Origin: Bacteroidales bacterium | GTDB lineage: Bacteria; Bacteroidota; Bacteroidia; Bacteroidales; UBA932 | Direction of reading: 5' to 3' | Assembly: GCA_017625535.1 (NCBI GenBank) | Contig: JAGAKR010000021.1 | Location: forward strand, 62,001 to 126,000 | DNA: 64,000 nt | In this document: positions 1 to 9,355 of the stretch, one piece after another | Layout: the number at the start of each line of letters is the position of its first letter | Numbering within the stretch: position 1 is the first letter of the stretch | Made by a program: the position numbers and the translations under genes | The notes under the pieces: generated by a model | Told to the model about the DNA's origin: nothing | Seen by the model: only the letters and a program-made list of their open reading frames with translations | Database searches by the model: none

Positions 1-404
1 CCCTTGTTTGATAAATCTGCTACAATAGCATTCTTTTCAGCTTTACCAACAAGAGTTGCTGTACAACTTGTAATTCTGTTTCCTGCTTTTATTTCCAATG
101 AATATCCTTCTACACCTGCTCGTCTTATAGATATACTCTCTATTGAACCAAGTAAAAAATTCTTGTTGGAGCCAGAATCCTTTACATTAATGACTCTAAG
201 TTCTTCATCATCCAATTCTATATATGTCTGATTGCTCCTGAGCATTACAGCATAGCTCAAGACTAAACCATATCCTGCAACTGCCTGAACAGGAAAAACT
301 CCCTTATATATCCAGGCAGCCAAAATTGCAATTGTAAGGAATATCAGTATCCCATAAATAACATTATGGAAAACATTACTCTCCTTTTTGTATACTTTAA
401 TCAT
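1..404 (-). CDS. Partial hypothetical membrane protein, PH-like, cut by window edge
   Basis: The reading frame is open from an ATG at 404 to the left edge, giving 134 residues with no stop. The N-terminus begins MIKVYKKESNVFHN, followed by one or two hydrophobic segments (about residues 15-55) and then a soluble part with alternating beta-type residues (YIELDDEELRV, SIRRAGVEGYSLEI). This short-TM plus beta-sandwich layout resembles bacterial PH-like membrane proteins, but I recognise no named family. Its ATG overlaps the stop of the upstream gene in the sequence ATGA (401-404), so the two are almost certainly translationally coupled. The upstream protein has the same layout, suggesting diverged paralogues. 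Confidence 0.7.
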   Translation of the reverse strand, partial: MIKVYKKESNVFHNVIYGILIFLTIAILAAWIYKGVFPVQAVAGYGLVLSYAVMLRSNQTYIELDDEELRVINVKDSGSNKNFLLGSIESISIRRAGVEGYSLEIKAGNRITSCTATLVGKAEKNAIVADLSNK

Positions 405-874
405 AAATCTTTCAAGTCTTTTGTTATTACCGTTACCCCTTTAGATTCCATAAAGGAAACTATCTCTTTCAAATCTTTTGGATCAACAAGGTCAATGCCG
501 TAACAAGGAAAAAATTTATCTATATTATTCTTTCTCATCTTAATGATGTTAACCAAATATCCATTATTATACTCTATTCTGCAATAAGGGTATTGATGAA
601 ATGTGTACGTTTTACACCATGATTTAAAAATACCATTAACAAGGACCACTCTATCTTCGTATAGTTCTATATAAAATAACAAGGAAACAACACTATATAT
701 AGATGGTAGTGCCAATATCACCAATATAAAAAAAATTAAACACTCACGCCCCCCCCATTCCCAAAATGCAAGATTCTCATAATACATTGATAGTATATAT
801 AATAGAAAAATAAGTGGTAAGATTTCCACTTTACATGTTGAACTTTTAAAGAATGATCTTCTATAAGTATTCAT
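401..874 (-). CDS. Hypothetical two-TM protein with PH-like C-terminal domain
   Basis: This is a 157-residue protein with two hydrophobic segments (about residues 17-32 and 45-70). They are followed by a soluble domain containing LYEDRVVLVNGIF and ending in a helix (DPKDLKEIVSFMESKGV). The layout is that of a small inner-membrane protein with a cytoplasmic PH-like domain, but no family is certain. It overlaps the next gene by four bases (ATGA). Immediately upstream lies a degenerate coding remnant (925-1199), so one possibility is an immunity-type protein next to a dead effector. That is context inference only. The region is A+T-rich compared with the housekeeping genes further right. Confidence 0.6.
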   Translation of the reverse strand: MNTYRRSFFKSSTCKVEILPLIFLLYILSMYYENLAFWEWGGRECLIFFILVILALPSIYSVVSLLFYIELYEDRVVLVNGIFKSWCKTYTFHQYPYCRIEYNNGYLVNIIKMRKNNIDKFFPCYGIDLVDPKDLKEIVSFMESKGVTVITKDLKDL

Positions 875-924
875 AATTCTATATGTTATGCTATATATAC
901 TAAGATACCATCGCCATTATTACC

Positions 925-1199
925 TCAATCTCCACCACCTGGGCCTCTGGTAATAATTCTCTCCTTACTCTTTATCTTCATTGGGCCAAGAATACCAAAT
1001 GCTTTCTTTGCATTTTCAAATCAACGTCATACCCCTCAAATACAGGATTCTTTGAATACTCAGCCTCATTCCACTGAGGTGTAAAATCGCCTGTGTAGAA
1101 TAAGTTGCTCTTTTTCTCCTGCACTTTATAACCTTTTGTAGTGAAATTATGATGGCAAAATAGAAAGTGGATAGATTTTGTCTCATAATTGTTTTGTTT
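925..1199 (-). pseudogene. Frameshifted, 5'-truncated coding remnant
   Basis: The minus strand reads as convincing protein in two joined frames. From 1199 it runs KQNNYETKSIHFLF... to VFEGYDVDLK; after a lost A in an A-run near 1014-1018 it continues NAKKAFGILGPMKIKSK and ends GPGGGD at a TGA (925-927). Restoring one A makes the two pieces continuous. The 5' side stops at a TAG (1200-1202), so the start is missing. About 90 residues are recoverable. I do not recognise the family. Its position just upstream of two small membrane proteins would suit the C-terminal tail of an effector or RHS-like protein, but this is unproven. Confidence 0.45.
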
Positions 1200-1322
1200 C
1201 TAAGTTATACATCCCTAAATATAATAATTATTATCAACATAATCATACTTCTTATATGACAGATGTCTCTCATACTCCATTTGCAGAAATATTGGTGCTA
1301 TGTTCAGCCTTCCACCAGGCTG

Positions 1323-1414
1323 GCAATCTATTGCATCTGAGCCTGGCTCAGGAACTCGCCAACTGAAGTTGGCTCAAACAGGCCTGAGCCTGAAGGCTCA
1401 TCTGCAATGATTGC
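1323..1414. other. Cloverleaf-like structured element
   Basis: A closing stem pairs 1323-1335 with 1403-1414: GCAATC and ATTGCA pair with TGCAAT and GATTGC, giving twelve pairs with one bulged T. It encloses three perfect hairpins: TGAGCC-T-GGCTCA at 1338-1350, GCCAAC-TGAA-GTTGGC at 1358-1373, and TGAGCC-TGAA-GGCTCA at 1385-1400. Two share the same TGAA loop. No credible gene covers it. It may be a structured RNA, the end of a small mobile element, or a recombination site. I cannot tell which strand would be functional. Confidence 0.5.
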
Positions 1415-1526
1415 TTACGCCGTTCCAGGATTCACATAGCACCAATTTTCTGCCATTGCATATACCGGATTCATGCTGTGAATCTGAATCCATAATACTT
1501 TAAATACTTGAATCTGACATCTTGAC

Positions 1527-1747
1527 TGCATCCTTGATGTGGGGTATACATTGGCCCGAGGGAATGGATGATGAGGCGGTAAGTGAGGGGATAAAATTCA
1601 TTGTCTTGTGACGGCGTTTGTCTGACGACGTTAGGCCTCTGCAAGAGGACTAAAAGGAGGAGTTCGCCGTCAAGATGAATTTTATCCCTGAGCAGCCTCA
1701 TCACTCCCTGAGCGAGGGTCTATGTTATACCCTGAGTCAAGGATGCA
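1527..1747. repeat. 221-nt imperfect inverted repeat (long hairpin)
   Basis: The left arm (1527-1616) pairs along its length with the right arm (1665-1747). Matched blocks include TGCATCCTTGA with TCAAGGATGCA, GGGATAAAATTCAT with ATGAATTTTATCCC, GATGAGGC with GCCTCATC, and GACGGCG with CGCCGTC. The 48-nt centre contains a smaller hairpin (CCTC-TGCAA-GAGG). Mismatches are spread through the stem, so this is not a recent perfect palindrome. It carries no plausible ORF. A miniature inverted-repeat element or a structured RNA are the main candidates. Another G+C-rich hairpin (CCCGGC 1771-1776 with GCCGGG 1798-1803) follows it. Confidence 0.55.
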
Positions 1748-1825
1748 GGATAAATGTTGGAATAATCTGGCCCGGCGGAGATCTGGTAATACGGAAGGCC
1801 GGGAGCCGCACCCTGCGTGAGCAGT

Positions 1826-1860
1826 AAAAAAAAAGAGGACCCTGGTGAGGATCCTCTTTT
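1826..1860 (-). terminator. Terminator of the mutA-mutB unit
   Basis: AAAAGAGGA pairs with TCCTCTTTT around a short loop, with a T-run on the minus strand. It lies about 25 bases beyond the mutB stop. The A-run on the other side would allow bidirectional use. Confidence 0.75.
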
Positions 1861-1883
1861 GTATGGTAATCTGAGGGTTCAGA

Positions 1884-4031
1884 TTAGAATTTCTGCATAA
1901 GCATCTCAACAATCTTGATTGCTGCATAGGCAACTGGAGTACCAGGGCCGAAGATTGCAGCAGCACCAGCTTTGTAAAGTGCATCGTAATCCTGAGCAGG
2001 GATAACACCACCGGCTACTACGATGATATCCTCTCTGCCAAGTTTCTTAAGCTCGTTTACAATCTGAGGAACAAGAGTCTTGTGACCTGCAGCAAGTGAA
2101 GAAACACCTACAATGTGTACGTCGTTCTCCACAGCCTGTTTTGCAGCCTCCTCCGGAGTCTGGAACAAAGGTCCCATATCTACGTCGAAACCACAGTCTG
2201 CATAACCTGTTGCAACAACTTTAGCACCACGGTCGTGACCGTCCTGACCAAGTTTTGCAATCATGATTCTTGGCTGGCGGCCCTCTTTCTTAGCGAACTC
2301 AGCAACCAACTCTTTTGCTTTCTCAAAGTCTGAGTCATTCTTAACCTCAGAAGAGTAAACACCTGTATTCATACGGATAACTGCTTTATAACGTCCTACA
2401 ACTTTCTCGCAAGCATCAGAGATCTCTCCCAATGAAGCGCGTGCTTTAGCAGCCTCAACTGCCAACTCAAGAAGGTTGCCGGTCTTGTTTGCAACAGCCT
2501 CAGTAATGGCGTCAAGACACTGCTGTACTTTTGCGTTATCGCGGTTAGCCCTAAGCTCTTTAAGTCTTGCAATCTGCTGCTCACGTACTTTAGCGTTGTC
2601 AACATCAAGAATCTCAATTGGATCCTCTTTCTCAAGACGATATTTGTTGATACCTACGATAGTGTCAATGCCTGAGTCAATTCTTGCCTGTTTGCGGGCT
2701 GCAGCCTCCTCAATCCTGAGTTTAGGAATACCTGTCTCAATGGCTTTTGCCATACCGCCAAGTTTCTCAACCTCCTGGATGTGCTCCCAAGCTTTGTCAG
2801 CCAACTCTTTGGTAAGGCTCTCAATGTAGTATGAACCTGCCCATGGGTCGATTGATTTACATACGCTGGTCTCCTCCTGGATGTAGATCTGAGTGTTACG
2901 TGCAATACGTGCAGAGAAGTCTGTAGGAAGTGCGATAGCCTCATCCAATGCATTTGTATGCAATGACTGGGTGTGACCGAGAGCTGCACCCATAGCCTCG
3001 ATACAAGTTCTTGCTACGTTGTTGAATGGATCCTGCTCAGTAAGTGACCAACCTGAAGTCTGACAGTGGGTCCTCAATGACAATGATTTAGGGTTCTGAG
3101 GGTTGAACTGGTTAACCAACTTAGCCCAGATCATACGTGCAGCACGCATCTTTGCAATCTCCATGAAGTGGTTCATACCAATTGCCCAGAAGAATGAAAG
3201 ACGTGGTGCAAATGCATCAACTGAGATACCTGCCTTGATACCTGTCCTCAAGTACTCAAGACCGTCTGCCAATGTGTAAGCCATCTCAATGTCATTGGTT
3301 GCACCTGCCTCCTGCATATGGTAACCTGAAATTGAAATTGAGTTGAACTTAGGCATATATTTAGAAGTGTAAGCGAAGATATCGCCAATGATTCTCATTG
3401 AGAACTCTGGTGGGTAGATGTAGGTGTTACGTACCATGAACTCCTTAAGGATATCGTTCTGGATAGTACCTGCCATCTCCTCAAGTTTTGCACCCTGCTC
3501 AAGACCTGCAACAATGTAGAATGCCATAACTGGAAGAACGGCACCGTTCATAGTCATTGATACAGACATCTTGTTCAAAGGAATCTGGTCGAAAAGGATC
3601 TTCATATCCTCAACTGAACAGATTGACACACCTGCTTTACCAACATCACCAACTACACGTGGGTGGTCAGCATCGTATCCGCGGTGTGTTGCCAAGTCGA
3701 ATGCAACTGAAAGACCTTTCTGACCTGCAGCAAGGTTTCTTCTGTAGAATGCATTTGACTCCTCAGCAGTAGAGAAACCTGCATACTGTCTTACAGTCCA
3801 AGGTTTCTGTACGTACATTGTGCTGTAAGGTCCACGTAGGAAAGGAGCAACACCTGCAGCATAGTTCAAGTGCTCCATTCCCTCTAGATCAGAGGCACTG
3901 TAGTTAGTTTTTACAGCAATCCTCTCTGGTGTCATCCACTCGCTGTTCTGCTGCTGGGTGCAAGCGGCGCCACCGTTATATTTTAGTTCTGAAAAATTCG
4001 GACGCATAATCTTATCTGATTTTAATTTCAT
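1884..4031 (-). CDS. mutB: Methylmalonyl-CoA mutase, large (catalytic) subunit
   Basis: The 715-residue protein is the catalytic subunit that interconverts succinyl-CoA and (R)-methylmalonyl-CoA with adenosylcobalamin, the propionate-forming branch of Bacteroidota metabolism. The N-terminal substrate barrel shows RGPYSTMY, carrying the active-site tyrosine, and [12 protein letters not shown], carrying the conserved histidine. The C-terminal cobalamin-binding domain has the DxHxxG ligand motif in [12 protein letters not shown], followed by [14 protein letters not shown]. Length is normal. It begins six bases after the mutA stop, so the two form one heterodimer operon. An internal ATG at residue 9 (MRPNFSEL) is an alternative start. 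Confidence 0.97.
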   Translation of the reverse strand: MKLKSDKIMRPNFSELKYNGGAACTQQQNSEWMTPERIAVKTNYSASDLEGMEHLNYAAGVAPFLRGPYSTMYVQKPWTVRQYAGFSTAEESNAFYRRNLAAGQKGLSVAFDLATHRGYDADHPRVVGDVGKAGVSICSVEDMKILFDQIPLNKMSVSMTMNGAVLPVMAFYIVAGLEQGAKLEEMAGTIQNDILKEFMVRNTYIYPPEFSMRIIGDIFAYTSKYMPKFNSISISGYHMQEAGATNDIEMAYTLADGLEYLRTGIKAGISVDAFAPRLSFFWAIGMNHFMEIAKMRAARMIWAKLVNQFNPQNPKSLSLRTHCQTSGWSLTEQDPFNNVARTCIEAMGAALGHTQSLHTNALDEAIALPTDFSARIARNTQIYIQEETSVCKSIDPWAGSYYIESLTKELADKAWEHIQEVEKLGGMAKAIETGIPKLRIEEAAARKQARIDSGIDTIVGINKYRLEKEDPIEILDVDNAKVREQQIARLKELRANRDNAKVQQCLDAITEAVANKTGNLLELAVEAAKARASLGEISDACEKVVGRYKAVIRMNTGVYSSEVKNDSDFEKAKELVAEFAKKEGRQPRIMIAKLGQDGHDRGAKVVATGYADCGFDVDMGPLFQTPEEAAKQAVENDVHIVGVSSLAAGHKTLVPQIVNELKKLGREDIIVVAGGVIPAQDYDALYKAGAAAIFGPGTPVAYAAIKIVEMLMQKF

Positions 4032-4037
4032 TATTGC

Positions 4038-5903
4038 TTATTTAATACCCAATTTAGCCTGATAACCTTTAAGAGTCTCAAGAACGTTGCTCTTCACACT
4101 AATAAAGTTCTCAATGCCTTTAGCTGTAAGCTCGTCTTTGCAAGCAGGCTCTCCGGCAACAACCACAATTGCCTTGTCACCAACAAGTGAAGCAATCTGT
4201 GGAACGCCCTCTGCATACTCGTCATCAGATGAACAAGCAACAATAATATCAGCTTTAGCCTCCAAAGCAGCTTTAACGCCTTCCTCTACAGATGAGAATC
4301 TGTTGTTGTCAACAACCTTGAATCCTGCAACAGCAAAGAAGTTGCATGCAAACTGCGCTCTTGCGCGGCACATTGCAAGGTTACCGTAAGTTACCATATA
4401 TGCAACAGGCTCCTTGCCGCTCTGCTCTGTAGCGAAACGCAATGCCTCAAATGGCTGTGCACCCCTGTATTTCTCAAGTGGCTGGCCAAGAACTGTACCG
4501 CAAGCTGCAGGTGCAGGTTTTCTGGTAACAACCTCCAAAGTAACGTCTTTGTCTGCCTTCTCAGTGAAGTTAGGATACTGGTTTGAACCAAGGATAATCT
4601 CCCTTCTGGTCTCAATCTTCTTGTCTCTTGCATCAGCGGTAGCCTTGATTGCATTCTGGATGAAACCAGCCTTGAATGCCTCAACATAACCGCCCATATT
4701 CTCAACCTCTGTGAAAAGTTTCCAAGAAGTCTCTGCAATTGACTGGGTAAGGTTCTCAATGAAGTATGAACCTGCAGCAGGGTCAACAACTTTGTCGAAA
4801 TGAGCCTCCTCTTTAAGGATAGACTGAACGTTTCTTGCAATACGGTTGCTGAACTCACCTGGAGCGCGGAACGGATAATCGAATGGAAGTACCTCCAAAG
4901 AATCAACGCCTGCAATTGATGCACTCATTGCCTCAGTTGTACCTCTCAACATATTTACATATGGATCATATACTGTCATGTTCCACTCGCTTGTCACAGC
5001 GTGTACCTTCATCTTCTGGCAGCACTCTTTCTCAGAACCGTAAGCTTTTACAATGTTAGCCCACAACATTCTTGCTGCACGGAATTTTGCAATCTCCATG
5101 AAGTATGTAGAACCTACAGCAAATGTGAATTTGATGCGTCTTGCAGCGTCATCTGCGCTCAAGCCCATCTCAACAAGTTTGTTGATGTACTCGCTACCCA
5201 TTGCAAGACCGAAACCAAGTTCCTGTGAAATGTTTGAACCGGCATCGTTGAATGAATAAGCCTCAACACCAATAACCCTCACTCTTGGATAATCCTTCAC
5301 AGCCTCAATTACAGCCTTGAGGGTCTCCATAGATTTGTCTGAGCAGAAAGCACCTGTCTGGTTAAGTACGCGTAGCGGATCAAAATCAAATGAAGCTTTC
5401 AGATCCTCTGCACCAACACCCTGAGCCTTTGCAACTGCAAGGAATGAGTTGATGATCTCTACAGATGCACAGCAGCATCCTGTGAAGTTAACCTCAACTT
5501 TTGCAAGATCTATACCTTTGAGAAGGGTATTCATCTCTGCCTCGCTGATGGCTTTTTTGCCGTCGATGCAGAAGCCTACAGACTCAACACCTTTCTTAAG
5601 GCCGTCAACAGCCTGTGCATTGGCTGCCTCAAAACCGCACTGGCAAGCGCAGTAGTCCTGACGTACCAACCAGTTGTTGTTGTCTTTTGTACCTCTTACA
5701 AAAGGGAAAGCACCGGCCTCACCGCCAAGGTGTTTTACACCCTCAAGGTTCTCGGCACGGTAGTAAGGGCGAACTGAAAAACCCTCCTGGGTCTTCCATA
5801 CGAGTTTTTTCTCGTAATCGGCACCTTTCAAATCTTTGATTATCACCTCTTCCCATTGCTCGGTGGAAACAGGTGGAAACTCAGCAAATAGTTTTTCTGC
5901 CAT
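4038..5903 (-). CDS. mutA: Methylmalonyl-CoA mutase, small subunit
   Basis: This 621-residue protein is the non-catalytic partner of MutB. It has the same barrel fold, with recognisable mutase segments such as YFMEIAKFRAARMLW and DPAAGSYFIENLT. The cobalamin-like C-terminal domain lacks the DxHxxG cobalt-ligand motif, as expected for the small subunit. It is the first gene of the mutA-mutB pair. A TAAATTTG box at 5954-5961 could be its promoter. The cofactor may be supplied by the PduO-type adenosyltransferase at 17072-17629. Confidence 0.95.
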   Translation of the reverse strand: MAEKLFAEFPPVSTEQWEEVIIKDLKGADYEKKLVWKTQEGFSVRPYYRAENLEGVKHLGGEAGAFPFVRGTKDNNNWLVRQDYCACQCGFEAANAQAVDGLKKGVESVGFCIDGKKAISEAEMNTLLKGIDLAKVEVNFTGCCCASVEIINSFLAVAKAQGVGAEDLKASFDFDPLRVLNQTGAFCSDKSMETLKAVIEAVKDYPRVRVIGVEAYSFNDAGSNISQELGFGLAMGSEYINKLVEMGLSADDAARRIKFTFAVGSTYFMEIAKFRAARMLWANIVKAYGSEKECCQKMKVHAVTSEWNMTVYDPYVNMLRGTTEAMSASIAGVDSLEVLPFDYPFRAPGEFSNRIARNVQSILKEEAHFDKVVDPAAGSYFIENLTQSIAETSWKLFTEVENMGGYVEAFKAGFIQNAIKATADARDKKIETRREIILGSNQYPNFTEKADKDVTLEVVTRKPAPAACGTVLGQPLEKYRGAQPFEALRFATEQSGKEPVAYMVTYGNLAMCRARAQFACNFFAVAGFKVVDNNRFSSVEEGVKAALEAKADIIVACSSDDEYAEGVPQIASLVGDKAIVVVAGEPACKDELTAKGIENFISVKSNVLETLKGYQAKLGIK

Positions 5904-5953
5904 ATTTTTATTTTTATATATGAATGGATAAATGATTTTTCTAAAAAATCGTA

Positions 5954-5961
5954 CAAATTTA
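5954..5961 (-). promoter_or_regulatory. Putative -7 box for mutA
   Basis: On the minus strand this reads TAAATTTG, matching the Bacteroidota TAnnTTTG -7 element, about 50 bases before the mutA ATG. I could not place a matching -33 TTG at the usual spacing. Confidence 0.4.
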
Positions 5962-5984
5962 ACAATAATAAAATTTAAAACCTA

Positions 5985-8015
5985 TTATTTGAACGCCTTT
6001 TCAACAACCTCATCAGATGCAATTTCCGGGATTGTAACTTTAAGTCCCGGAGTACGCTCCATCTCCCTGCGGATAGCGTCAACCGCCCCCTTGTTCCTTG
6101 CCCAGCTGCGTCTTGCTATTCCGTTGTTCACATCCCAGAGCAGCATATTCCTTATCCTGCGGTCTGCATCATCGGAGCCGTCTATCACCATTCCAAACCC
6201 GCCGTTCATAACCTCACCCCAGCCTACGCCTCCGCCATTGTGGAGAGATACCCAGGTTGCGCCCCTGAAGGCATCCCCTATCACATTCTGCACCGCCATA
6301 TCTGCAGTGAAACTTGAACCGTCATAAATGTTTGAGGTCTCCCTGTAAGGGGAATCGGTACCTGAAACATCGTGATGGTCCCTTCCAAGCACAATAGGGG
6401 CGCTCACCTTACCTTCCCTTATGGCCTTGTTCATTGCAAGTGCAATCTCTGTCCTTCCCTGGGAATCTGCATACAGGATACGTGCCTGCGAACCCACAAC
6501 CAGCCTGTTCCTGCCAGCCTCCTTAATCCAATGGATATTGTCTGCCAGCTGTGGCTTTATGTCATCTGGAGCATCCTTCATCATATCCTCAAGCACCTGA
6601 GCCGCCAACATATCGGTATATGCAAGGTCCTCTTCCTTTGAAGATGTGCAAACCCATCTGAAAGGCCCGAAACCGTAATCAAAGAAGAGCGGTCCCATAA
6701 TGTCCTGCACATATGAAGGATATCTGAACTTCCTGCTCTTTTCAGTATCATTTGAAGAGGCATCCATTCCAGGATTGAAAATGTCCGCACCGGCCCTTGA
6801 AGCCTCAAGCAGGAATGCATTGCCATAATCAAAGAAATACATTCCTCTTCCCGACAATTTGTTGATTGCGGCAACCTGCCTCCTCAAGCTCTCCTGCACA
6901 CACTCCCTGAACCTCTCAGGCTCTGATGCCATCATCTCCTTGCTCTCCTCAAAAGTATATCCTACCGGATAATATCCTCCTGCCCACGGATTGTGCAGTG
7001 ATGTCTGGTCCGAGCCCAGATCCACGTGAACATCCTCTGCAGCAAGTTTCTCCCACAAATCCACAACATTTCCGTGGTAAGCCAGCGACACCGCCTCCTT
7101 GGCAGCCCTGGCCTTCTCTATACGGGCAACCAGAAGGTCAAGATTGTCATACACCTCATCTACCCATCCCTGCGAATATCTTGTCTGTATTGCCTTCTCA
7201 TTAATCTCCGCCACTACACCCACAACACCTGCAATCACTGCTGCCTTTGGCTGTGCACCGCTCATTCCTCCAAGTCCTGAACTTACAAACACCTTGCCTG
7301 CAGGGTCCGGATTTCCGTGCATTCTGGCCGCATTCAATACAGTTATGGTTGTTCCGTGTACAATTCCCTGAGGCCCTATATACATAAACGAACCCGCAGT
7401 CATCTGTCCGTACTGCGAAACTCCCATTGCATTGAACTTCTCCCAATGGTCCTTGCTTGAATAGTTGGGGATAACCATACCGTTGGTGACAACAACCCTT
7501 GGTGCATCCTTATGGGAAGGGAAAAGCCCCAGCGGATGTCCCGAATACAGAACAAGAGTCTGTTCATCCGTCATTTCAGAGAGATACTTCATGGCAAGCC
7601 TGTACTGTGCCCAGTTCTGGAATACCGCACCGTTTCCTCCATATGTTATAAGCTCGTGGGGATGCTGTGCCACCGCATTATCAAGATTGTTGCTTATCAT
7701 AAGCATAATGGCTGCAGCCTGTACACTCTTGTGCGGGAAGTCATTTATACTGCGGGCATATATCTTGTAATCAGGCCTGTACCTGTACATATATATCCTG
7801 CCGTACTCTTCCAGTTCCTTCGCAAACTCAGGAGCCAAGGCAGCATGCTGCTCTGCAGGGAAATACCTGAGGGCATTCTTCAATGCCAGTCTCTTCTCCT
7901 CCAGGGAAAGTATGTCCTTTCTCCGCGGAGCGTGGTTTATTGCCGGATCATAAGCTTTGGCCTGAGGTATAACCGCCGGTATACCCTCGCATACAGTTTC
8001 TCTGAAATTATCCAT
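5985..8015 (-). CDS. hutU: Urocanate hydratase
   Basis: Urocanase converts urocanate to 4-imidazolone-5-propionate in histidine degradation, using tightly bound NAD+. The protein is 676 residues, the longer form similar in size to animal urocanases rather than the roughly 556-residue proteobacterial type. Diagnostic segments are YGGNGAVFQNWAQYRL, the NAD-binding region SSGLGGMSGAQPKAA, and the C-terminal SLHNGGGVGWGEVMNGGFG. No hutH, hutI or formiminotransferase lies in this window. The gene starts only three bases after an ABC permease stop, so it is probably read from the same transcript, an unusual pairing. Confidence 0.97.
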   Translation of the reverse strand: MDNFRETVCEGIPAVIPQAKAYDPAINHAPRRKDILSLEEKRLALKNALRYFPAEQHAALAPEFAKELEEYGRIYMYRYRPDYKIYARSINDFPHKSVQAAAIMLMISNNLDNAVAQHPHELITYGGNGAVFQNWAQYRLAMKYLSEMTDEQTLVLYSGHPLGLFPSHKDAPRVVVTNGMVIPNYSSKDHWEKFNAMGVSQYGQMTAGSFMYIGPQGIVHGTTITVLNAARMHGNPDPAGKVFVSSGLGGMSGAQPKAAVIAGVVGVVAEINEKAIQTRYSQGWVDEVYDNLDLLVARIEKARAAKEAVSLAYHGNVVDLWEKLAAEDVHVDLGSDQTSLHNPWAGGYYPVGYTFEESKEMMASEPERFRECVQESLRRQVAAINKLSGRGMYFFDYGNAFLLEASRAGADIFNPGMDASSNDTEKSRKFRYPSYVQDIMGPLFFDYGFGPFRWVCTSSKEEDLAYTDMLAAQVLEDMMKDAPDDIKPQLADNIHWIKEAGRNRLVVGSQARILYADSQGRTEIALAMNKAIREGKVSAPIVLGRDHHDVSGTDSPYRETSNIYDGSSFTADMAVQNVIGDAFRGATWVSLHNGGGVGWGEVMNGGFGMVIDGSDDADRRIRNMLLWDVNNGIARRSWARNKGAVDAIRREMERTPGLKVTIPEIASDEVVEKAFK

Positions 8016-8018
8016 AAA

Positions 8019-9344
8019 TCAATACTTTAACCATTTATAAATCTCTTTCCAACCCGGTTTCTTGCCATACATGAGAATTCCAACCCTGTATATTTTTCCC
8101 GACAGATATGCCATTGCCACAAATGTGAGCACCAGCACACCTATTGAGAGGGCAAGTTCCCAAGCAGGTACCCCATACGCAATACGGGCCATCATCACCA
8201 TTGGGGATGTGAAAGGTATCACAGAACCCCAGAATGAGAGGGCACTGTCGGGATACTGGAATGTATGCAGCATCATAAAGAGTCCTATAATGAGCGGCAT
8301 TGTAATGGGCAGCACAAGCTGCTGGGTGTCGGCCTCGTTGTCAACTGCCGCACCAACTGCTGCAAACATGCTGGAATAAAGGAGATAGCCCAATACAAAG
8401 TAGATGATGAAGCAGGCAACAATACCCGCATAATTCACATCCTTCAGGGCCTGGATGAATCCATCCCCCTCATCCTGTACCGCAGCGGTTATCTGCTCTA
8501 CAGGAACCTCCGGAGATGCAGCTGCCATTGTCTGGGCAGCCTGGTCCAATCCAAGGAGAGAACCTGCCACTGTAACTATAATGAGCGTGAACACTATCCA
8601 GATGAAGAACTGTACCAGAGCTACCGATGCCACACCCAGAATCTTACCCATCATAATCTGGAAAGGCTTTACAGAAGAGACTATCACCTCTATTATTCTG
8701 GTGGTCTTCTCCTCTATAACGCTCCTCATTACCATACTGCCGAACATAAAGATGAACATATAGATGAGGAAACTGCCAATATATCCTATAATCATGAATA
8801 TCTCCACCTTGGAGGCCTTTTCCTCCCCTTTTTCATCCAATGTGTATGTGCTCATCTTCACATCAGACTCAACATCAGCCATAATCTCCTCAAGTTGCGG
8901 TATGCCATAACCCTTCAGCTTATGCTCTTCCACCGCAGCCTCAACATTCCTTGATATACGGTTCTGAACATCTATGTTCATCTGTTTCCTTGAGTATGTG
9001 ACAACCGATACATTCTTGGAAGAATCCATTGGAGAAATCCCCACAATCGCAAAATAATCCAGATTGTCAAAATTCCCCTTCAGTTCATCAACACTTTTGT
9101 CCGTAACTTCTGTAAAGATATACTCATCATCACTCTCCATATACGGCATAACAATGCCGCTGCCGTCCACTACCGCAATCTTCTGCCCCTCTTCCCCGCC
9201 TGAATACATTGCAATGAGGCTTGGCACAACCATAAGTGCCGCAAAAAGGAGCGGAGTGAGTATTGTTGTAAAGATGAACGATTTCTTCTTTACCCTTATT
9301 GCAAACTCCCTTGCAATAATTATTGATATCTTGCTTTTTCCCAT
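8019..9344 (-). CDS. ABC-2 type transporter permease (NatB-like)
   Basis: This 441-residue membrane protein has one N-terminal TM segment (about 20-42), a large extracytoplasmic domain (about 45-180) and a C-terminal block of five or so TM segments. That is the NatB/YhaP layout of ABC-2 exporters. It contains EEKTTRIIEVIVSSVKPFQ, the loop typical of the family. It follows its ATPase after eleven bases. The substrate is unknown; relatives export sodium ions or peptides. Confidence 0.85.
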   Translation of the reverse strand: MGKSKISIIIAREFAIRVKKKSFIFTTILTPLLFAALMVVPSLIAMYSGGEEGQKIAVVDGSGIVMPYMESDDEYIFTEVTDKSVDELKGNFDNLDYFAIVGISPMDSSKNVSVVTYSRKQMNIDVQNRISRNVEAAVEEHKLKGYGIPQLEEIMADVESDVKMSTYTLDEKGEEKASKVEIFMIIGYIGSFLIYMFIFMFGSMVMRSVIEEKTTRIIEVIVSSVKPFQIMMGKILGVASVALVQFFIWIVFTLIIVTVAGSLLGLDQAAQTMAAASPEVPVEQITAAVQDEGDGFIQALKDVNYAGIVACFIIYFVLGYLLYSSMFAAVGAAVDNEADTQQLVLPITMPLIIGLFMMLHTFQYPDSALSFWGSVIPFTSPMVMMARIAYGVPAWELALSIGVLVLTFVAMAYLSGKIYRVGILMYGKKPGWKEIYKWLKY

Positions 9345-9355
9345 AACAGCACAGT

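Larger units (their letters stand above)
875..1883. other. Gene-poor accessory stretch
   Basis: No intact gene is visible across this kilobase. It holds, left to right, a frameshifted remnant (925-1199), an A+T-rich spacer, a cloverleaf-like fold (1323-1414), a short minus-strand peptide fragment ending VNPGTA at a TAA (1415-1417), a long imperfect hairpin (1527-1747), a G+C-rich hairpin (1771-1803), and the terminator of the mutA-mutB unit. The short ORFs here are interrupted and look like decay products. Confidence 0.6.

Noticed and set aside
1771-1803. GGTAATACGG segment resembling a 16S rRNA stretch
   Set aside because: The match is only about 13 bases and lies in a local hairpin; no rRNA flanks are present.
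1471-2011. Minus-strand ORFs across the hairpin and the mutB 3' end
   Set aside because: They follow the inverted repeat or lie in another frame of mutB, and have no protein-like composition.
7512-8954. Long plus-strand ORFs opposite hutU and the NatB-like gene
   Set aside because: Antisense frames of well-supported genes, rich in Cys, His and Arg as expected of shadows.
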